Part shown: positions 25,530 through 34,799 of the stretch, piece by piece
Layout of the letters: every line of letters starts with the position of its first letter
Position numbering within the stretch: position 1 is the first letter of the stretch
Source: WS-2 sp036507005
GTDB taxonomy: Bacteria; Eisenbacteria; RBG-16-71-46
Assembly: GCA_036507005.1 (NCBI GenBank)
Contig: DASXQT010000007.1
Coordinates: 74,098-138,097, forward strand
Direction: 5' to 3'
DNA length: 64,000 nucleotides
Position numbers and translations under genes: made by a program
The notes under the pieces: model-generated
What the model was told of the DNA's origin: nothing
The model's input: only the letters and a program-made list of their open reading frames with translations
The model's database searches: none

Positions 25530-25716
25530 GCGGCCCGCTCCAGGGACGGAACGGGAACAGAGACTTACCCAGTAGAGTCATAGACGGCTTCGAAAGGAGG
25601 TGGGCTTCGACAAGCACCGCGTTGTAGTGGACAGGCCACGTCCCGGCTTGCATTCTGCATCGTGGCTCTCGTAGCTCTCACTTTCCTTACCAACCTCGCC
25701 AAGGAGGCTTGAAGCT

Positions 25717-27015
25717 ATGTCGTCTCGCTGGATTTCGAAGGTTGTGGTCCTGGCTGCGCTGACTCTGACGATTCCGATGGTCGCGCTTGCCCAGACCTCG
25801 CGTCTCGAGGGCATGGGTAACCTGCAGTCGGACTTCGTCAAGGACTACACCAGCATGTTCAGCTACCCGTCCCAGGTCTCGAGCGTCGGGAACATGGTGT
25901 ACGGGGAAATCGGGAACAACTACTTCACCGGCGGAACCCCTGCGGACCGCGGCATGGGCGCGGTGCTCGGGAACCTCTGGGAGGGCCGGCTCGGCACGTG
26001 GGCGATCCACCTGCACGAGACGACCCCGCAGATCGGCCGCGGCGACGCGACCTCGGGCACCGGGGTGGGCAACGGCTCCGATCCGAACTTCAACAGCAAC
26101 GAGTCGTTCGACCTGATGTGGGGCAAGAAGATGGGGACGGCCACCGTGGGCGCGCGGCTCAACCGCTCGTTCTGGGGGCGCGAGGTCAACACGCCGACGG
26201 TGACCACCAAGCTGGCGTTCGACCCCAGCGCGGGCTCGCCCAACGGCCGCAACCTGTCGCGGAACATCATCGGCTTCGGCGGCGGTGTGGGGTTCGAGCT
26301 GAACCCGAACACCAACATCGACATCGGCCTGCTCTACCAGAACCGCACGTTCGAGCAGACGACGTCGCCGATCGGCGCCAACACCAACGAGAAGGAAGAC
26401 AGCCCCACGACCTACGTGCTGTCGGGCCGTGCGATGTGGCAGTGGCAGTCGAACATCATGGTGACTCCGGTGTTCAAGTGGTACTCGTTCGACCTCTCGC
26501 GGCAGACGGTCACCGGCGCCACGACCACTTCATTCAGCAACACGCTCAAGGGCTGGCAGATCGGCGCGGCCGGCAACTGGTCGGTGGGCTCGAACGACCT
26601 GTTCGTGCTCGGCCTGACCTTCGCCCAGAACAAGGTCGAGCAGGACGAGCTCCTGTTCGGCGGTCCGCTGGGAGTGGATGACAAGGAGATCACCGAGACC
26701 CTCTCGCCGCTGGTGTTCGCGGCGCTCGAGACTCACGTGAACTCGTGGCTCACGCTCCGCTTCGGCGCCAACAAGGCGGCGTTCAGCAAGATCAAGGGCG
26801 ATCCGCGGGTCGCGACCGACCCGCGCGTCGAGATCACCACCACGTCGTTCGACATGACCCTGGGCGCCGGCGTCAAGGTCGGCACGCTCCAGTTCGACGC
26901 CGTGGTCGCGAACGACTTCTACTCCAACCTCGGATGGCTCGGGAGCGGACAGACGTCGTCGACGACCGGCAACGGCGGCTACTTCCCGAAGGTCACGGCC
27001 ACCTACTCGTTCTAG
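25717..27015 (+). CDS. outer-membrane beta-barrel protein
   Basis: The 432-residue product has a signal peptide ending at VALAQ, then alternating amphipathic strands rich in aromatic residues and glycine, ending in KVTATYSF with a C-terminal aromatic residue as in Gram-negative outer-membrane proteins. The ribosome site AAGGAGG precedes the ATG. Family assignment is uncertain; the whole protein resembles porin or FadL-like barrels of FCB bacteria. It stands alone, with a strong promoter, a leader terminator and a bidirectional terminator behind, which suggests high and regulated expression. Confidence 0.82.
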   Translation: MSSRWISKVVVLAALTLTIPMVALAQTSRLEGMGNLQSDFVKDYTSMFSYPSQVSSVGNMVYGEIGNNYFTGGTPADRGMGAVLGNLWEGRLGTWAIHLHETTPQIGRGDATSGTGVGNGSDPNFNSNESFDLMWGKKMGTATVGARLNRSFWGREVNTPTVTTKLAFDPSAGSPNGRNLSRNIIGFGGGVGFELNPNTNIDIGLLYQNRTFEQTTSPIGANTNEKEDSPTTYVLSGRAMWQWQSNIMVTPVFKWYSFDLSRQTVTGATTTSFSNTLKGWQIGAAGNWSVGSNDLFVLGLTFAQNKVEQDELLFGGPLGVDDKEITETLSPLVFAALETHVNSWLTLRFGANKAAFSKIKGDPRVATDPRVEITTTSFDMTLGAGVKVGTLQFDAVVANDFYSNLGWLGSGQTSSTTGNGGYFPKVTATYSF

Positions 27016-27036
27016 TCCGGCCGGACCCGAAACGCG

Positions 27037-27069
27037 AGCGGCCCGCGGGGTTTTCCCCCGTGGGCCGCT
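27037..27069. terminator. bidirectional terminator between the beta-barrel gene and gdhA
   Basis: AGCGGCCCGCGGGG-TTTTC-CCCCGTGGGCCGCT forms a 14-bp stem including one G-T pair. Convergent genes end on both sides. Confidence 0.75.
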
Positions 27070-27091
27070 TCGCTCTACGCCCGAAGGCGTC

Positions 27092-28360
27092 TTACGCGTA
27101 CACCCCGCGCAGCATGATGACCTTCACCACCCGCTCGATCGCCACCATGAAGGCCGCGACCCGCATGTTGACGCGGTGCTCGAGCGACTTCGAGAGCACG
27201 TCGCGGAAGGCGTGCACCATGGTGTGCTCGAGGCGGCCGTTCACCTCGTCCTCGGGCCAGTAGAAGCCCATGCGGTTCTGCACCCACTCGAAATAGGAGA
27301 CCGTCACGCCCCCCGAGTTGCACAGGATGTCGGGGATCAGGAACACGCCCTTCTGCTCCAGGATCCGGTCGGCGTCCGGGGTGGTGGGGCCGTTCGCCCC
27401 CTCGGCGACGATCCGGGCCTTGACCCGCGCGGCGTTCTCGGCGGTGATCTGGTTCTCGAGCGCGGCCGGGATCAGGATGTCGCAGTCGTACTCCACGATC
27501 GGAGTGGTGAGCGGCTTGCCGCCCGGGAATCCCGCCACCCCGCGGTGGTCGGCCGCCCAGTGGAGCAGGGCCGGCACGTCGAGCCCGGCCGGGTTGTGGA
27601 CGCCGCCGCTCACGTCGGCCACCGCCACGATCGTCGCCCCGTCGCGGGAGAGGAGGTCGGCGGACACCGAGCCCACGTTGCCGAACCCCTGCACCGCCAC
27701 CCGGGCGCCCGCGAGCGGCATGGCGAGGTGGCGGCTGGCCTCGCGCGTGCAGAGCAGCACCCCGCGGCCGGTGGCCTCGCGCCTTCCCGCCGAGCCGCCC
27801 ACCTCGAGCGGCTTGCCGGTCACGACCGCGTACTCCGTGCGCCGCTCGTGCATGGAGTAGGTGTCCACGATCCAGGCCATCACCTGCTCGTTGGTGTTCA
27901 CGTCGGGCGCCGGAACGTCGCTCTCGGGCCCGAACAGGTCGGAGAGGTCGGCGGCGTAGCGCCGGGTCAGGCGCTCGAGCTCGCCCTTGGACATCTTGGA
28001 CGGGTCGCAGATGACTCCGCCCTTGCCGCCGCCGAAGGGGATGTTCACCACCGCGCACTTCCAGGTCATCCAGGCGGCGAGCGCGGCCACCTCGTCCAGG
28101 CTCACGTCGGGGTGGTAGCGGATGCCGCCCTTGGCGGGACCGCGCACGATCGAATGCTGGACGCGGTATCCGGTGAACACGCGGAGGGTGCCGTCGTCCA
28201 TCTGGACCGGGAGCGAGACGATCGTCGCCCGGCGCGGGCGCTTGATCACCTCCTTGATGCCGGCAGGCAGGTTGAGCCGCGCGGCCGCCTCCTCGAACTG
28301 GCGCTCCGCGTTGGCCAGGGGGTTGAGGTCCTTCTGGATGTTCGAGCCTTCGGCCGGCAT
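27092..28360 (-). CDS. gdhA: glutamate dehydrogenase
   Basis: The 422-residue enzyme interconverts glutamate and 2-oxoglutarate plus ammonia with NAD(P). Substrate-binding K77 lies in KGGIRYHP, and the catalytic lysine K113 in NIPFGGGKGG. The Rossmann motif is VAVQGFGNVGS. Length and motifs match hexameric GDH of the class common in Bacteroidetes and Thermotogae. ATG at 28360 has GGAGGG before it; in-frame upstream codons are not conserved. It is monocistronic. Confidence 0.95.
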   Translation of the reverse strand: MPAEGSNIQKDLNPLANAERQFEEAAARLNLPAGIKEVIKRPRRATIVSLPVQMDDGTLRVFTGYRVQHSIVRGPAKGGIRYHPDVSLDEVAALAAWMTWKCAVVNIPFGGGKGGVICDPSKMSKGELERLTRRYAADLSDLFGPESDVPAPDVNTNEQVMAWIVDTYSMHERRTEYAVVTGKPLEVGGSAGRREATGRGVLLCTREASRHLAMPLAGARVAVQGFGNVGSVSADLLSRDGATIVAVADVSGGVHNPAGLDVPALLHWAADHRGVAGFPGGKPLTTPIVEYDCDILIPAALENQITAENAARVKARIVAEGANGPTTPDADRILEQKGVFLIPDILCNSGGVTVSYFEWVQNRMGFYWPEDEVNGRLEHTMVHAFRDVLSKSLEHRVNMRVAAFMVAIERVVKVIMLRGVYA

Positions 28361-28536
28361 GAGCCCTCCGGGTGTCTCGCGGCCGGGAGCGGACGCGGCC
28401 CCGGACCGGTGGCGCGTGAGCGGCGAGGCATCCGGGCGGCGCCCGGACGCCCTCACGAGTGGTACGAGCGGGAGTATAGGGCGGCGTTCGCCGGGGCGCT
28501 ACGAGGGGCGCCGCGCCCTCGTGGCTACGGAAGCGC

Positions 28537-29325
28537 TCAGCGCTCCGGGCGCCACACGCGCTTGACGAAACCCCACGAGACCGGGTGCGGCGGCGAGAGC
28601 GCCCGGGCCGGGCGCGTCGCGAGGTCGCCGGTCGCGGGCCGCCGTGCCTCGAGCCGCGGGTCGCGGTGGCCGAGCAGGGCCTTGTAGGCGCCGGCCTGCG
28701 CGGTCTCGTCCTCCCAGCGCTCGATATACCAGCGCGACGCGTCGTGCCCGAAGCCGCGGGCGAGCAGCTCGGCGGGGATCGCCGCCGAGTCGCCTCGCAC
28801 CAGGAAGAATCGCGCCGCGCCCGTCACCTGGTAGTCCTCCTGCTCGGTATCGATCCGGAGCACGACCGTGGTCACGATCTCCTGGTGATAGGTGGTGTTC
28901 CCCTTGCCGGGACGGGGGTCGGGTCCCGCGATGAGGTTCTGGTCCAGATCGAGCGAGATGCTGTTCGCCGGCGGGCTCGAGCCGCCGCCGACGAACAGGT
29001 GACGTGCGGTTTCGATCTCGTCGGTGCGGGTGATCACGCCGCCGAGGAACGCCTGGCCGGAGCTGTCGGCGGCGGCGAACTGGAACAGGAAGTCGTCGGT
29101 GAAGATCTCCTCGTACTCCGCGATCGCGCGGTGGTCCCAGCACCACTCGAACAGCCGGATCGCCAGGTCGGGGCGGCTCGGGACGGGCGGCGGCTCGGCG
29201 GTTCCGACGCGGTTGCGGACCACGAGCGGGTCGAAAGGATTGAAGCAGCCGGAGACCGCGAGCGCGCCCGCCAGCACGGCGAGGACCGCGAGGCGGCGGG
29301 GGAGGATCCGGAGCGCCTGTCTCAT
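28537..29325 (-). CDS. lipoprotein, hypothetical
   Basis: The 262-residue product has a lipobox (LAVSGC). A domain beginning LAIRLFEWCWDHRAIAEYEEIFTDDFLFQF resembles the first helix and strand of NTF2/SnoaL-like folds. The later SRWYIERWEDE is the strand commonly closing such domains. It is third in an operon after a 719-residue barrel protein and another exported protein, with 4-bp ATGA overlap. A role in outer-membrane biogenesis or cell-surface assembly is suggested only by company. Confidence 0.75.
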   Translation of the reverse strand: MRQALRILPRRLAVLAVLAGALAVSGCFNPFDPLVVRNRVGTAEPPPVPSRPDLAIRLFEWCWDHRAIAEYEEIFTDDFLFQFAAADSSGQAFLGGVITRTDEIETARHLFVGGGSSPPANSISLDLDQNLIAGPDPRPGKGNTTYHQEIVTTVVLRIDTEQEDYQVTGAARFFLVRGDSAAIPAELLARGFGHDASRWYIERWEDETAQAGAYKALLGHRDPRLEARRPATGDLATRPARALSPPHPVSWGFVKRVWRPER

Positions 29326-29981
29326 GGCTGCGTCTCCAGTCGGCGCCGGCCCAGGGTGACGGTGTCCGCGCCCGCGTCGATCGCGCGGTAGTCCTGCCAG
29401 CGCACGATGACCCAGCGGTTCAGGGCGGCGGACTTCACGAAGTAGAGATCCGCGGCGCCGACCGCGAGCGGAGACCGCGTCGCGGTGCTGCCCGTTCCGA
29501 TCACCTGGACGACCGTGTACCTCCGGTGGAGCGTCGAATCCCGGCTGCCATCGCCTTCGCTTCTCTCGTCGCCCCCCGGCTCGTACGGCCCCCAAGTCAT
29601 CTCGTAGGGGTGAGAGTACTTCCGCACCAGATCCGAGTACAGGACACTCTCCAGGTCCCGGTTCCAGTCGCGGTTGCGATCCCAGGTCGGACGCTGGTTC
29701 AGGTCGCGGAGGTCGAAGAAGGCGTGGAAGGCGCGCAGGTCCTGGGTGCTCTCCGCGAGCGCGCCCATGTAGACCTCCTGGCCGTTGCTCCCGTTCTTGT
29801 CCACCAGGCCGCGGGCCAGGGTCTGGAGGGTCGCGGTTGGGGTGGAATAGTCGCCGATGATCGGCGCCCGGTTGGGCAGCTCCGGCACCGCGGGCTTGAA
29901 GAAGTTGCAGGTGCCGAACGCCCCGGTGGCCGAGAGCCAGACCGCCAGCACCCACGCGCAGCCCCGGAGTCGTCGCACCAT
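29322..29981 (-). CDS. exported hypothetical protein
   Basis: The 219-residue product has a hydrophobic N-terminus (WVLAVWLSATGAFGTCNFF). The body (TLQTLARGLVDKNGSNGQ; AFHAFFDL; closing strand AALNRWVIVRWQDYR) parallels that of the downstream lipoprotein, so the two may be distant paralogues with NTF2-like folds. The cysteine after GAFGT is not in a canonical lipobox. Its ATG overlaps the stop of the barrel gene by one base and its stop overlaps the lipoprotein ATG. Confidence 0.72.
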   Translation of the reverse strand: MVRRLRGCAWVLAVWLSATGAFGTCNFFKPAVPELPNRAPIIGDYSTPTATLQTLARGLVDKNGSNGQEVYMGALAESTQDLRAFHAFFDLRDLNQRPTWDRNRDWNRDLESVLYSDLVRKYSHPYEMTWGPYEPGGDERSEGDGSRDSTLHRRYTVVQVIGTGSTATRSPLAVGAADLYFVKSAALNRWVIVRWQDYRAIDAGADTVTLGRRRLETQP

Positions 29982-32140
29982 CACAGCCCCCACGAGAGCC
30001 GCAGGCTCCCGGTCCAGAAGTCGTATTCCGAGCTGGGCCGCGGCCGCGGCGCGCCGCTCTGGTACTCGGTGGTGCCATCGGCCTGGAACCTGCGGCCGAT
30101 GTCGCCGGTGAGCTGCCCGTGCTCGCCGAGCGTGAAGTTGAGGCTGGCGCCGCCGGTGAAGATCAGCGTGCGGCTGGTGCGCTGGGGCACGACGACGCCT
30201 TCCGACACCGAGTGCCGGTCGGACGCCGTGTACTCGGGCGAGACGTTCAGCGACAGCGCCGAGGAGGCCCGGTATCTCAGGTTGGCCTTGAGGCTCGAGG
30301 AGCGGCCGTCGTCGGCCTGGCTGAAGTAGCTGGGCCCCTCGCCGAGCGGATCGATCGGAGCGTAGCCCCCGCTCGGCTGGTAGCGGTAGTCGTGCGTGAC
30401 GTCGAGCTGGAGGCTGGGCAGGATCACGGCGTTGAGCACCGTGTGGGTGTAGTAGTCGAGCGAGAGCCGGTCCGAGCTGGCGGGGAGGAATGTGTAGTAC
30501 GTGTAGTCGGCGTTGATCTGATTGGTCTGGGTTGCGGTGAGGCCGCTCAAGAGGCGGTAGTTCCAGTCCCACGCCGCCCGGTAGCCGCGCGATTCGCTGT
30601 TGGCCGCGGTGCTCGCCGCCGGCAGGTTCACCTGGAGCGTCCGGTTCACCTCGAGCCGCACGCCGCTGCCCACCTTCGGCGACGGACTGTAGCGCCCCTC
30701 GAGCCGGTAGTACTGGCGGTACGAGTCGCGCGGCACCGGCAGGTTGGGGTAGTTGCCGAGCACGAAGTAGCGGGAGCGCGACAGGCTCACGCCGCCCGCC
30801 GCCTTCGCGTTGATGAACCGCGACAGGGTCCAGGTGAGCGTGGCGTCCACGTTGCGGTTGTCACGGTCCTCGCCGTAGCCGCCGTTCTGGCCGCGGAAGG
30901 GATACTTCGAGGTGCCGAGCAGGCGCCCGAAGCTCGCGTCCAGCGACAAGGCCCGGATGCCGTATCGACCGCTCAGCGTGAAGCCCTGGTCATTGCTGGT
31001 GTTCTGGCTGGACGGGACGGAGGCGTTCGCCTGCCGCGAGCTGTTGAGCCTCTCCGCGAACGAGAGGTAGCGGTCGTTGTCGATGCGCAGCCGCAGCGTG
31101 GCGTCGAGCCCGTTCCGCCCGGTCCGCACCTGCTGGATGGCGTTCAGCTCGGCCGGGATCTCGACCCGGGAGTTCTGGAGGTTGTAGTTGAGATTGAGCC
31201 CGACCGGGGCGCTCGTGAACAGGCCCATGGTGCCGCGCACGCTGTTGGAGAGGTCCCGCGTGTTCGAGCGCTCGAGCGAGCCCGGCGATCCGGTGCGGGC
31301 CAGGTTGCCGGTGAGCTGGCCGCCGAGGTCGTTCACCAGCCAGCTCCCGCGCAGGTAGCGCACGCGTCCGTTGACGTCCCCGGAGAGGCCGCTCTTCTCC
31401 TGGGTCGAGCCGGAGACCTTGAGCAGGCCGCCGGAGAGATTGAGCTCCGAGTTCAGCCCGCGCGCCGGCTGCTGGCGGCTGCGCGCCGAGACCTGGAACA
31501 GGCTGTTGTTGATGCTCTGGTTGTAGATCGCTCCCCGCGTCCGGTTGTCGGTGCGGTCGAGGTTCGCGCTGCCGCCGAGGGAGAAGTTGTTCGAGAACTT
31601 CCAGTCGGCCCGGGTGGCCAACGCCTGGGTCTGGTCGAGGTTGGTGATCCCGCCGGCCCGCCGGCGGTCGATCTGGATCGAGGTGTTGCTGTTGACGATG
31701 ATCGAGCCCGCCACCAGGGAGTAGTCCGATCCGTTCACCCACGTGCTGCTGTTCCGGCCGATGTCGTAGGTGCTGTTGTACGCGAACGAGCGCGAGTTGC
31801 GGGCGCCGGCGGCCGCGAGCGGGTTGAAGCGCTCGCGCCGGAGGACCGGCCCCACGCTGTCCACCACCACGCCCAGGCTGTCGGCGAGCGTGAGCAGCCG
31901 CCCCAGGGCGTACCGGTAGCGGATCGAGAGCGCGCGCAGGCTGTCGGGCGTCATCCCGAGACTGTCGGCGAGCGGGAAGAGACCCTCGAAGGAGAGTCCC
32001 AGGGTGTCGCGCAGGAGGGTGGTGTCGGCGAAGGCGAAGCGCCCCTGGGTGGACTGCTGCGCGCGCCCCGGCAGAGCCGCTGACCCGAGGCCAAGCCCAA
32101 GCGGCAGAAGGAGAAACAGTAGACGGCGGAGGCGGGTCAT
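29981..32140 (-). CDS. large outer-membrane beta-barrel protein, family not recognised
   Basis: The 719-residue product has a signal peptide (LLFLLLPLGLGLGSAALPGRAQ). A short segment containing two LADSLG elements is followed by about 600 residues of alternating strands with Asn/Ser/Arg/Tyr-rich turns, ending FWTGSLRLSWGL. This is an outer-membrane barrel of 20 or more strands by inspection. Similar long barrels occur near SprA-like or LptD-like components, but no family motif lets me name it. It heads a three-gene operon driven by a near-consensus promoter. Confidence 0.75.
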   Translation of the reverse strand: MTRLRRLLFLLLPLGLGLGSAALPGRAQQSTQGRFAFADTTLLRDTLGLSFEGLFPLADSLGMTPDSLRALSIRYRYALGRLLTLADSLGVVVDSVGPVLRRERFNPLAAAGARNSRSFAYNSTYDIGRNSSTWVNGSDYSLVAGSIIVNSNTSIQIDRRRAGGITNLDQTQALATRADWKFSNNFSLGGSANLDRTDNRTRGAIYNQSINNSLFQVSARSRQQPARGLNSELNLSGGLLKVSGSTQEKSGLSGDVNGRVRYLRGSWLVNDLGGQLTGNLARTGSPGSLERSNTRDLSNSVRGTMGLFTSAPVGLNLNYNLQNSRVEIPAELNAIQQVRTGRNGLDATLRLRIDNDRYLSFAERLNSSRQANASVPSSQNTSNDQGFTLSGRYGIRALSLDASFGRLLGTSKYPFRGQNGGYGEDRDNRNVDATLTWTLSRFINAKAAGGVSLSRSRYFVLGNYPNLPVPRDSYRQYYRLEGRYSPSPKVGSGVRLEVNRTLQVNLPAASTAANSESRGYRAAWDWNYRLLSGLTATQTNQINADYTYYTFLPASSDRLSLDYYTHTVLNAVILPSLQLDVTHDYRYQPSGGYAPIDPLGEGPSYFSQADDGRSSSLKANLRYRASSALSLNVSPEYTASDRHSVSEGVVVPQRTSRTLIFTGGASLNFTLGEHGQLTGDIGRRFQADGTTEYQSGAPRPRPSSEYDFWTGSLRLSWGL

Positions 32141-32175
32141 TCGGTGGTGCGGGGAGGCGTCTTCACTCGCAAATG

Positions 32176-32204
32176 AGCGTAGCATCGGGTTTGGAGCGGG
32201 TCAA
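32176..32204 (-). promoter_or_regulatory. promoter of the barrel-lipoprotein operon
   Basis: Minus strand TTGACC (32204-32199), 17-bp spacer, TACGCT (32181-32176), about 35 bp before the ATG. Confidence 0.65.
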
Positions 32205-32292
32205 CGAATTGCGCGGCCACGCCACGATTCCGAGGTCGGGCTCCGGGGCCGCGGAGCGCTCCGCCCGCGGTGGGCGCGGGCAGCGGAGGCAC

Positions 32293-32322
32293 TTGCGGCG
32301 CTCAAGTTTCCAGTGCTAGCGT
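32293..32322 (+). promoter_or_regulatory. mreB operon promoter
   Basis: TTGCGG (32293-32298), 18-bp spacer, TAGCGT (32317-32322); a leader of about 110 nt precedes the mreB ATG. It lies back to back with the barrel-operon promoter. Confidence 0.6.
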
Positions 32323-32439
32323 GCCGATAGCTCGCGGGGAAGTGACTCCCTGTTCGCATCGACCTCCCGCGCTCGACCGCCCCGCACCGGCGATTCTCGG
32401 GACGCCGGCTCACCAGCCCGAACTCCAAGAGAGGCAAGG

Positions 32440-33477
32440 ATGTTTCTCGACAACCTGATGGGGTTCCTCTCCACGGATGTCGCCATGGACCTCGGCACCG
32501 CGAACACCCTGGTTTTCGTCAAGGGCCGCGGGATCGTCCTGAACGAGCCCTCCGTGGTCGCGGTGGACCGGTCGAACGGCCGCGTGTATGCGGTGGGGAC
32601 CGAGGCCAAGCTCATGCTGGGCCGCACCCCGGACGGGATCAACGCCGTCCGCCCGCTCAAGGACGGCGTGATCGCGGACTTCGAGCTCACCGAGGCGCTG
32701 CTGCGCGAGTTCGTCCATCGCGTCCACAAGCACAAGTTCAACGTCCGGCCCCGCATCGTGATCTGCGTGCCCTCGGGCATCACGGCGGTGGAGAAGCGCG
32801 CGGTGCAGGACTCGGCCGAGCGCGCCGGCGCGCGGGACGTGAAGCTCGTGCCCGAGCCGATCGCGGCCGCGATCGGCGTGGGGCTTCCGGTGGACACGCC
32901 GACCGGCAACATGGTGGTGGACATCGGCGGCGGCACCACCGAGATCGCGGTCATCGCGCTCAACGGGATCGTGACCAAGACCTCGATCCGGGTGGGCGGC
33001 GACGAGATGGACGAAGCGATCATGAACTACGCCAAGAAGGCGTACAACATGCTCATCGGCGAGCAGACCGCCGAGCGCATCAAGATCGAGATCGGCTCCG
33101 CGTTCCCGCTCCCCGAGGAGATGGACATGGAGATCAAGGGGCGCGACCTGGTGCGCGGCATCCCCCGCACCCTGCGGGTGTCGAGCGTCGAGATCCGTGA
33201 AGCGCTGCAGGAGCCGGTCGGCAGCATCGTGAACGCCCTGCGCGAGTGCCTCGAGCGCACCCCGCCCGAGCTGGCCGCCGACATCGTGGACCGCGGCATC
33301 TTCATGACCGGGGGCGGCGCCCTCCTCCGGGGGCTCGACCTCCTCATGCGCGAGGTGACGAACCTCAACATCCGCGTCGCCCAGGACCCGCTCACCTGCG
33401 TGGTTCTCGGAGCCGGCAAGATCCTCGAGAACATCGGGGACTACGAGAAGGTGCTCCTGAGCGGCCACAAGGACTGA
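32440..33477 (+). CDS. mreB: rod-shape-determining actin homologue MreB
   Basis: The 345-residue cytoskeletal ATPase polymerises under the inner membrane and positions the elongasome. Phosphate-1 motif DLGTANTLVFV, phosphate-2 VVDIGGGTTEIAVI and adenosine motif FMTGGGALLRGL are intact. The N-terminus MFLDNLMGFLS is the usual amphipathic membrane-binding start. GAGAGGCAAGG precedes the ATG. It is the first gene of the 11.5-kb operon; mreC follows after 3 bp. Confidence 0.97.
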   Translation: MFLDNLMGFLSTDVAMDLGTANTLVFVKGRGIVLNEPSVVAVDRSNGRVYAVGTEAKLMLGRTPDGINAVRPLKDGVIADFELTEALLREFVHRVHKHKFNVRPRIVICVPSGITAVEKRAVQDSAERAGARDVKLVPEPIAAAIGVGLPVDTPTGNMVVDIGGGTTEIAVIALNGIVTKTSIRVGGDEMDEAIMNYAKKAYNMLIGEQTAERIKIEIGSAFPLPEEMDMEIKGRDLVRGIPRTLRVSSVEIREALQEPVGSIVNALRECLERTPPELAADIVDRGIFMTGGGALLRGLDLLMREVTNLNIRVAQDPLTCVVLGAGKILENIGDYEKVLLSGHKD

Positions 33478-33480
33478 CGG

Positions 33481-34290
33481 ATGGGAGGGTTCCTCCCGCC
33501 GGCCGAGCGGCGCAGCGGGGCGCTGCTGGGTCTCTACACGGCGCTCTCGCTGTTCCTCCTGCTCACCGGCGAGCGCCTCCCCGCGACCGCGCTGCGGGGT
33601 GTGGGGGCCTTCCTGTTCGCGCCCCTCGACCGCGTGGTGCTGAGCGCCGACCGCATGGCCGCCGCGTGGTCCGAGAATCAGGAGCTCCACCAGCGCATCA
33701 CCGAGCTCACGCTCGAGAACGAGCGCCTGCGGATCGGGGGCGTCGAGAACCAGGAGCTGCGCCGCTCGCTCGGCCTGCCGGTCGCCCGGCGCTTCGCGGT
33801 GCAGCCGGTCGAGATCCTGTCGCTCGCCGGCGAGGTCCTGCCGACCGCGGCCACGATCAGCGCCGGGCGGCGGCAGGGGATCGAGACCGGCGATCCGGTG
33901 GTGACCGGCGAGGGGTTGCTGGGCCGCATCGGCGAGACCTGGGACAACCTGAGCCGCGTGATCCTGGTCACCGATCCCAACTCCGCGGTGGCGTGCGAGG
34001 TCGAGAGCACCGGCGTGCTCGGGGTGCTGCGCCTCGCCCTGTCGCCGCGCGCGCGCCTGGTGCTCGCCAACGTCCCGATCACCGACACGCTGCGCGCCGG
34101 CCAGCGCGTGCTGACCTCCGGGTACTCGCGGCACTACCCGCGCGGGCTCGCGGTGGGCCGCGTGCTCAGGGCGGTCCCCGATCCGAGCCGGCTCATGCTC
34201 GAGGTGGACGTGGCGCCGGCGGTCAAGCTCTCGCGCCTGCGCCACGCCTTCGTGATCCGCCGCGGCGCGCTGTCCAAGGAGGGGTTGTGA
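33481..34290 (+). CDS. mreC: rod-shape-determining protein MreC
   Basis: The 269-residue product has one N-terminal transmembrane helix (about 15-40), a coiled-coil helix (NQELHQRITELTLENERLRI) and the two-lobed beta domain of periplasmic MreC, with GRIGETWDNLSRVILVTDPN as the conserved core. It links MreB filaments to PBP2 and RodA. Its stop overlaps the mreD GTG (GTGA). Confidence 0.93.
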   Translation: MGGFLPPAERRSGALLGLYTALSLFLLLTGERLPATALRGVGAFLFAPLDRVVLSADRMAAAWSENQELHQRITELTLENERLRIGGVENQELRRSLGLPVARRFAVQPVEILSLAGEVLPTAATISAGRRQGIETGDPVVTGEGLLGRIGETWDNLSRVILVTDPNSAVACEVESTGVLGVLRLALSPRARLVLANVPITDTLRAGQRVLTSGYSRHYPRGLAVGRVLRAVPDPSRLMLEVDVAPAVKLSRLRHAFVIRRGALSKEGL

Positions 34291-34799
34291 GAGGCCTGGG
34301 CGGCCTGGCGCTGCTGTTCGTGGTCGCGCTGCTCCTGCGCTCGACCGCGCTCTCCGCGTTCGCCGCGCGCGGGGTCGTGCTCGACGTGCTCGCCTTCGCC
34401 ACCGTGGTCTGGGCGCTCGGCCACGGCGAGACGTCGGGGGCCTCGCTGGGATTCCTGCTCGGGCTGGCGGCGGATCTGGACGCGGCACACTGGCTGGGGC
34501 GGCACGCGCTCATGCTCGCCCTGATCGGCTACGCGGTGGGGCGCCTCAACCAGACCCTGGTGCGCGACCGCGCGACCACGCACCTGATCCTGCTCGCGAT
34601 CGCCACCGCGGTCCATCAGACCTGGACCGTGGCGTTCGAGCTCGGCGGCCTCACCAGCTGGCTCTATCTGCTCGGCCGCGTGGGGCTGGCCGTGGCCTTC
34701 ACCGCCCCGCTCGGCGCGCTGCTGCTCGCCGTGGTGCGGCGCGTGAGCGGACGACCGCTCTTCAGCGATGTCGCTTTCGCCACCGACTCGGCTAAGTAG
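34287..34799 (+). CDS. mreD: rod-shape-determining protein MreD
   Basis: The 170-residue integral membrane protein has about five hydrophobic helices (starting GLALLFVVALLL). Sequence similarity to MreD is weak, as usual for this family, but size, topology and position between mreC and mrdA are decisive. GTG start with AAGGAGG ahead, overlapping mreC; its last 32 bp overlap the start of mrdA. Confidence 0.85.
   Translation: MRGLGGLALLFVVALLLRSTALSAFAARGVVLDVLAFATVVWALGHGETSGASLGFLLGLAADLDAAHWLGRHALMLALIGYAVGRLNQTLVRDRATTHLILLAIATAVHQTWTVAFELGGLTSWLYLLGRVGLAVAFTAPLGALLLAVVRRVSGRPLFSDVAFATDSAK

Noticed and set aside
25585..25680. Leader peptide gene after AAAGGAGG at about 25590
   Set aside because: The only GTG abuts the ribosome site and no ATG, GTG or TTG lies at a workable distance.
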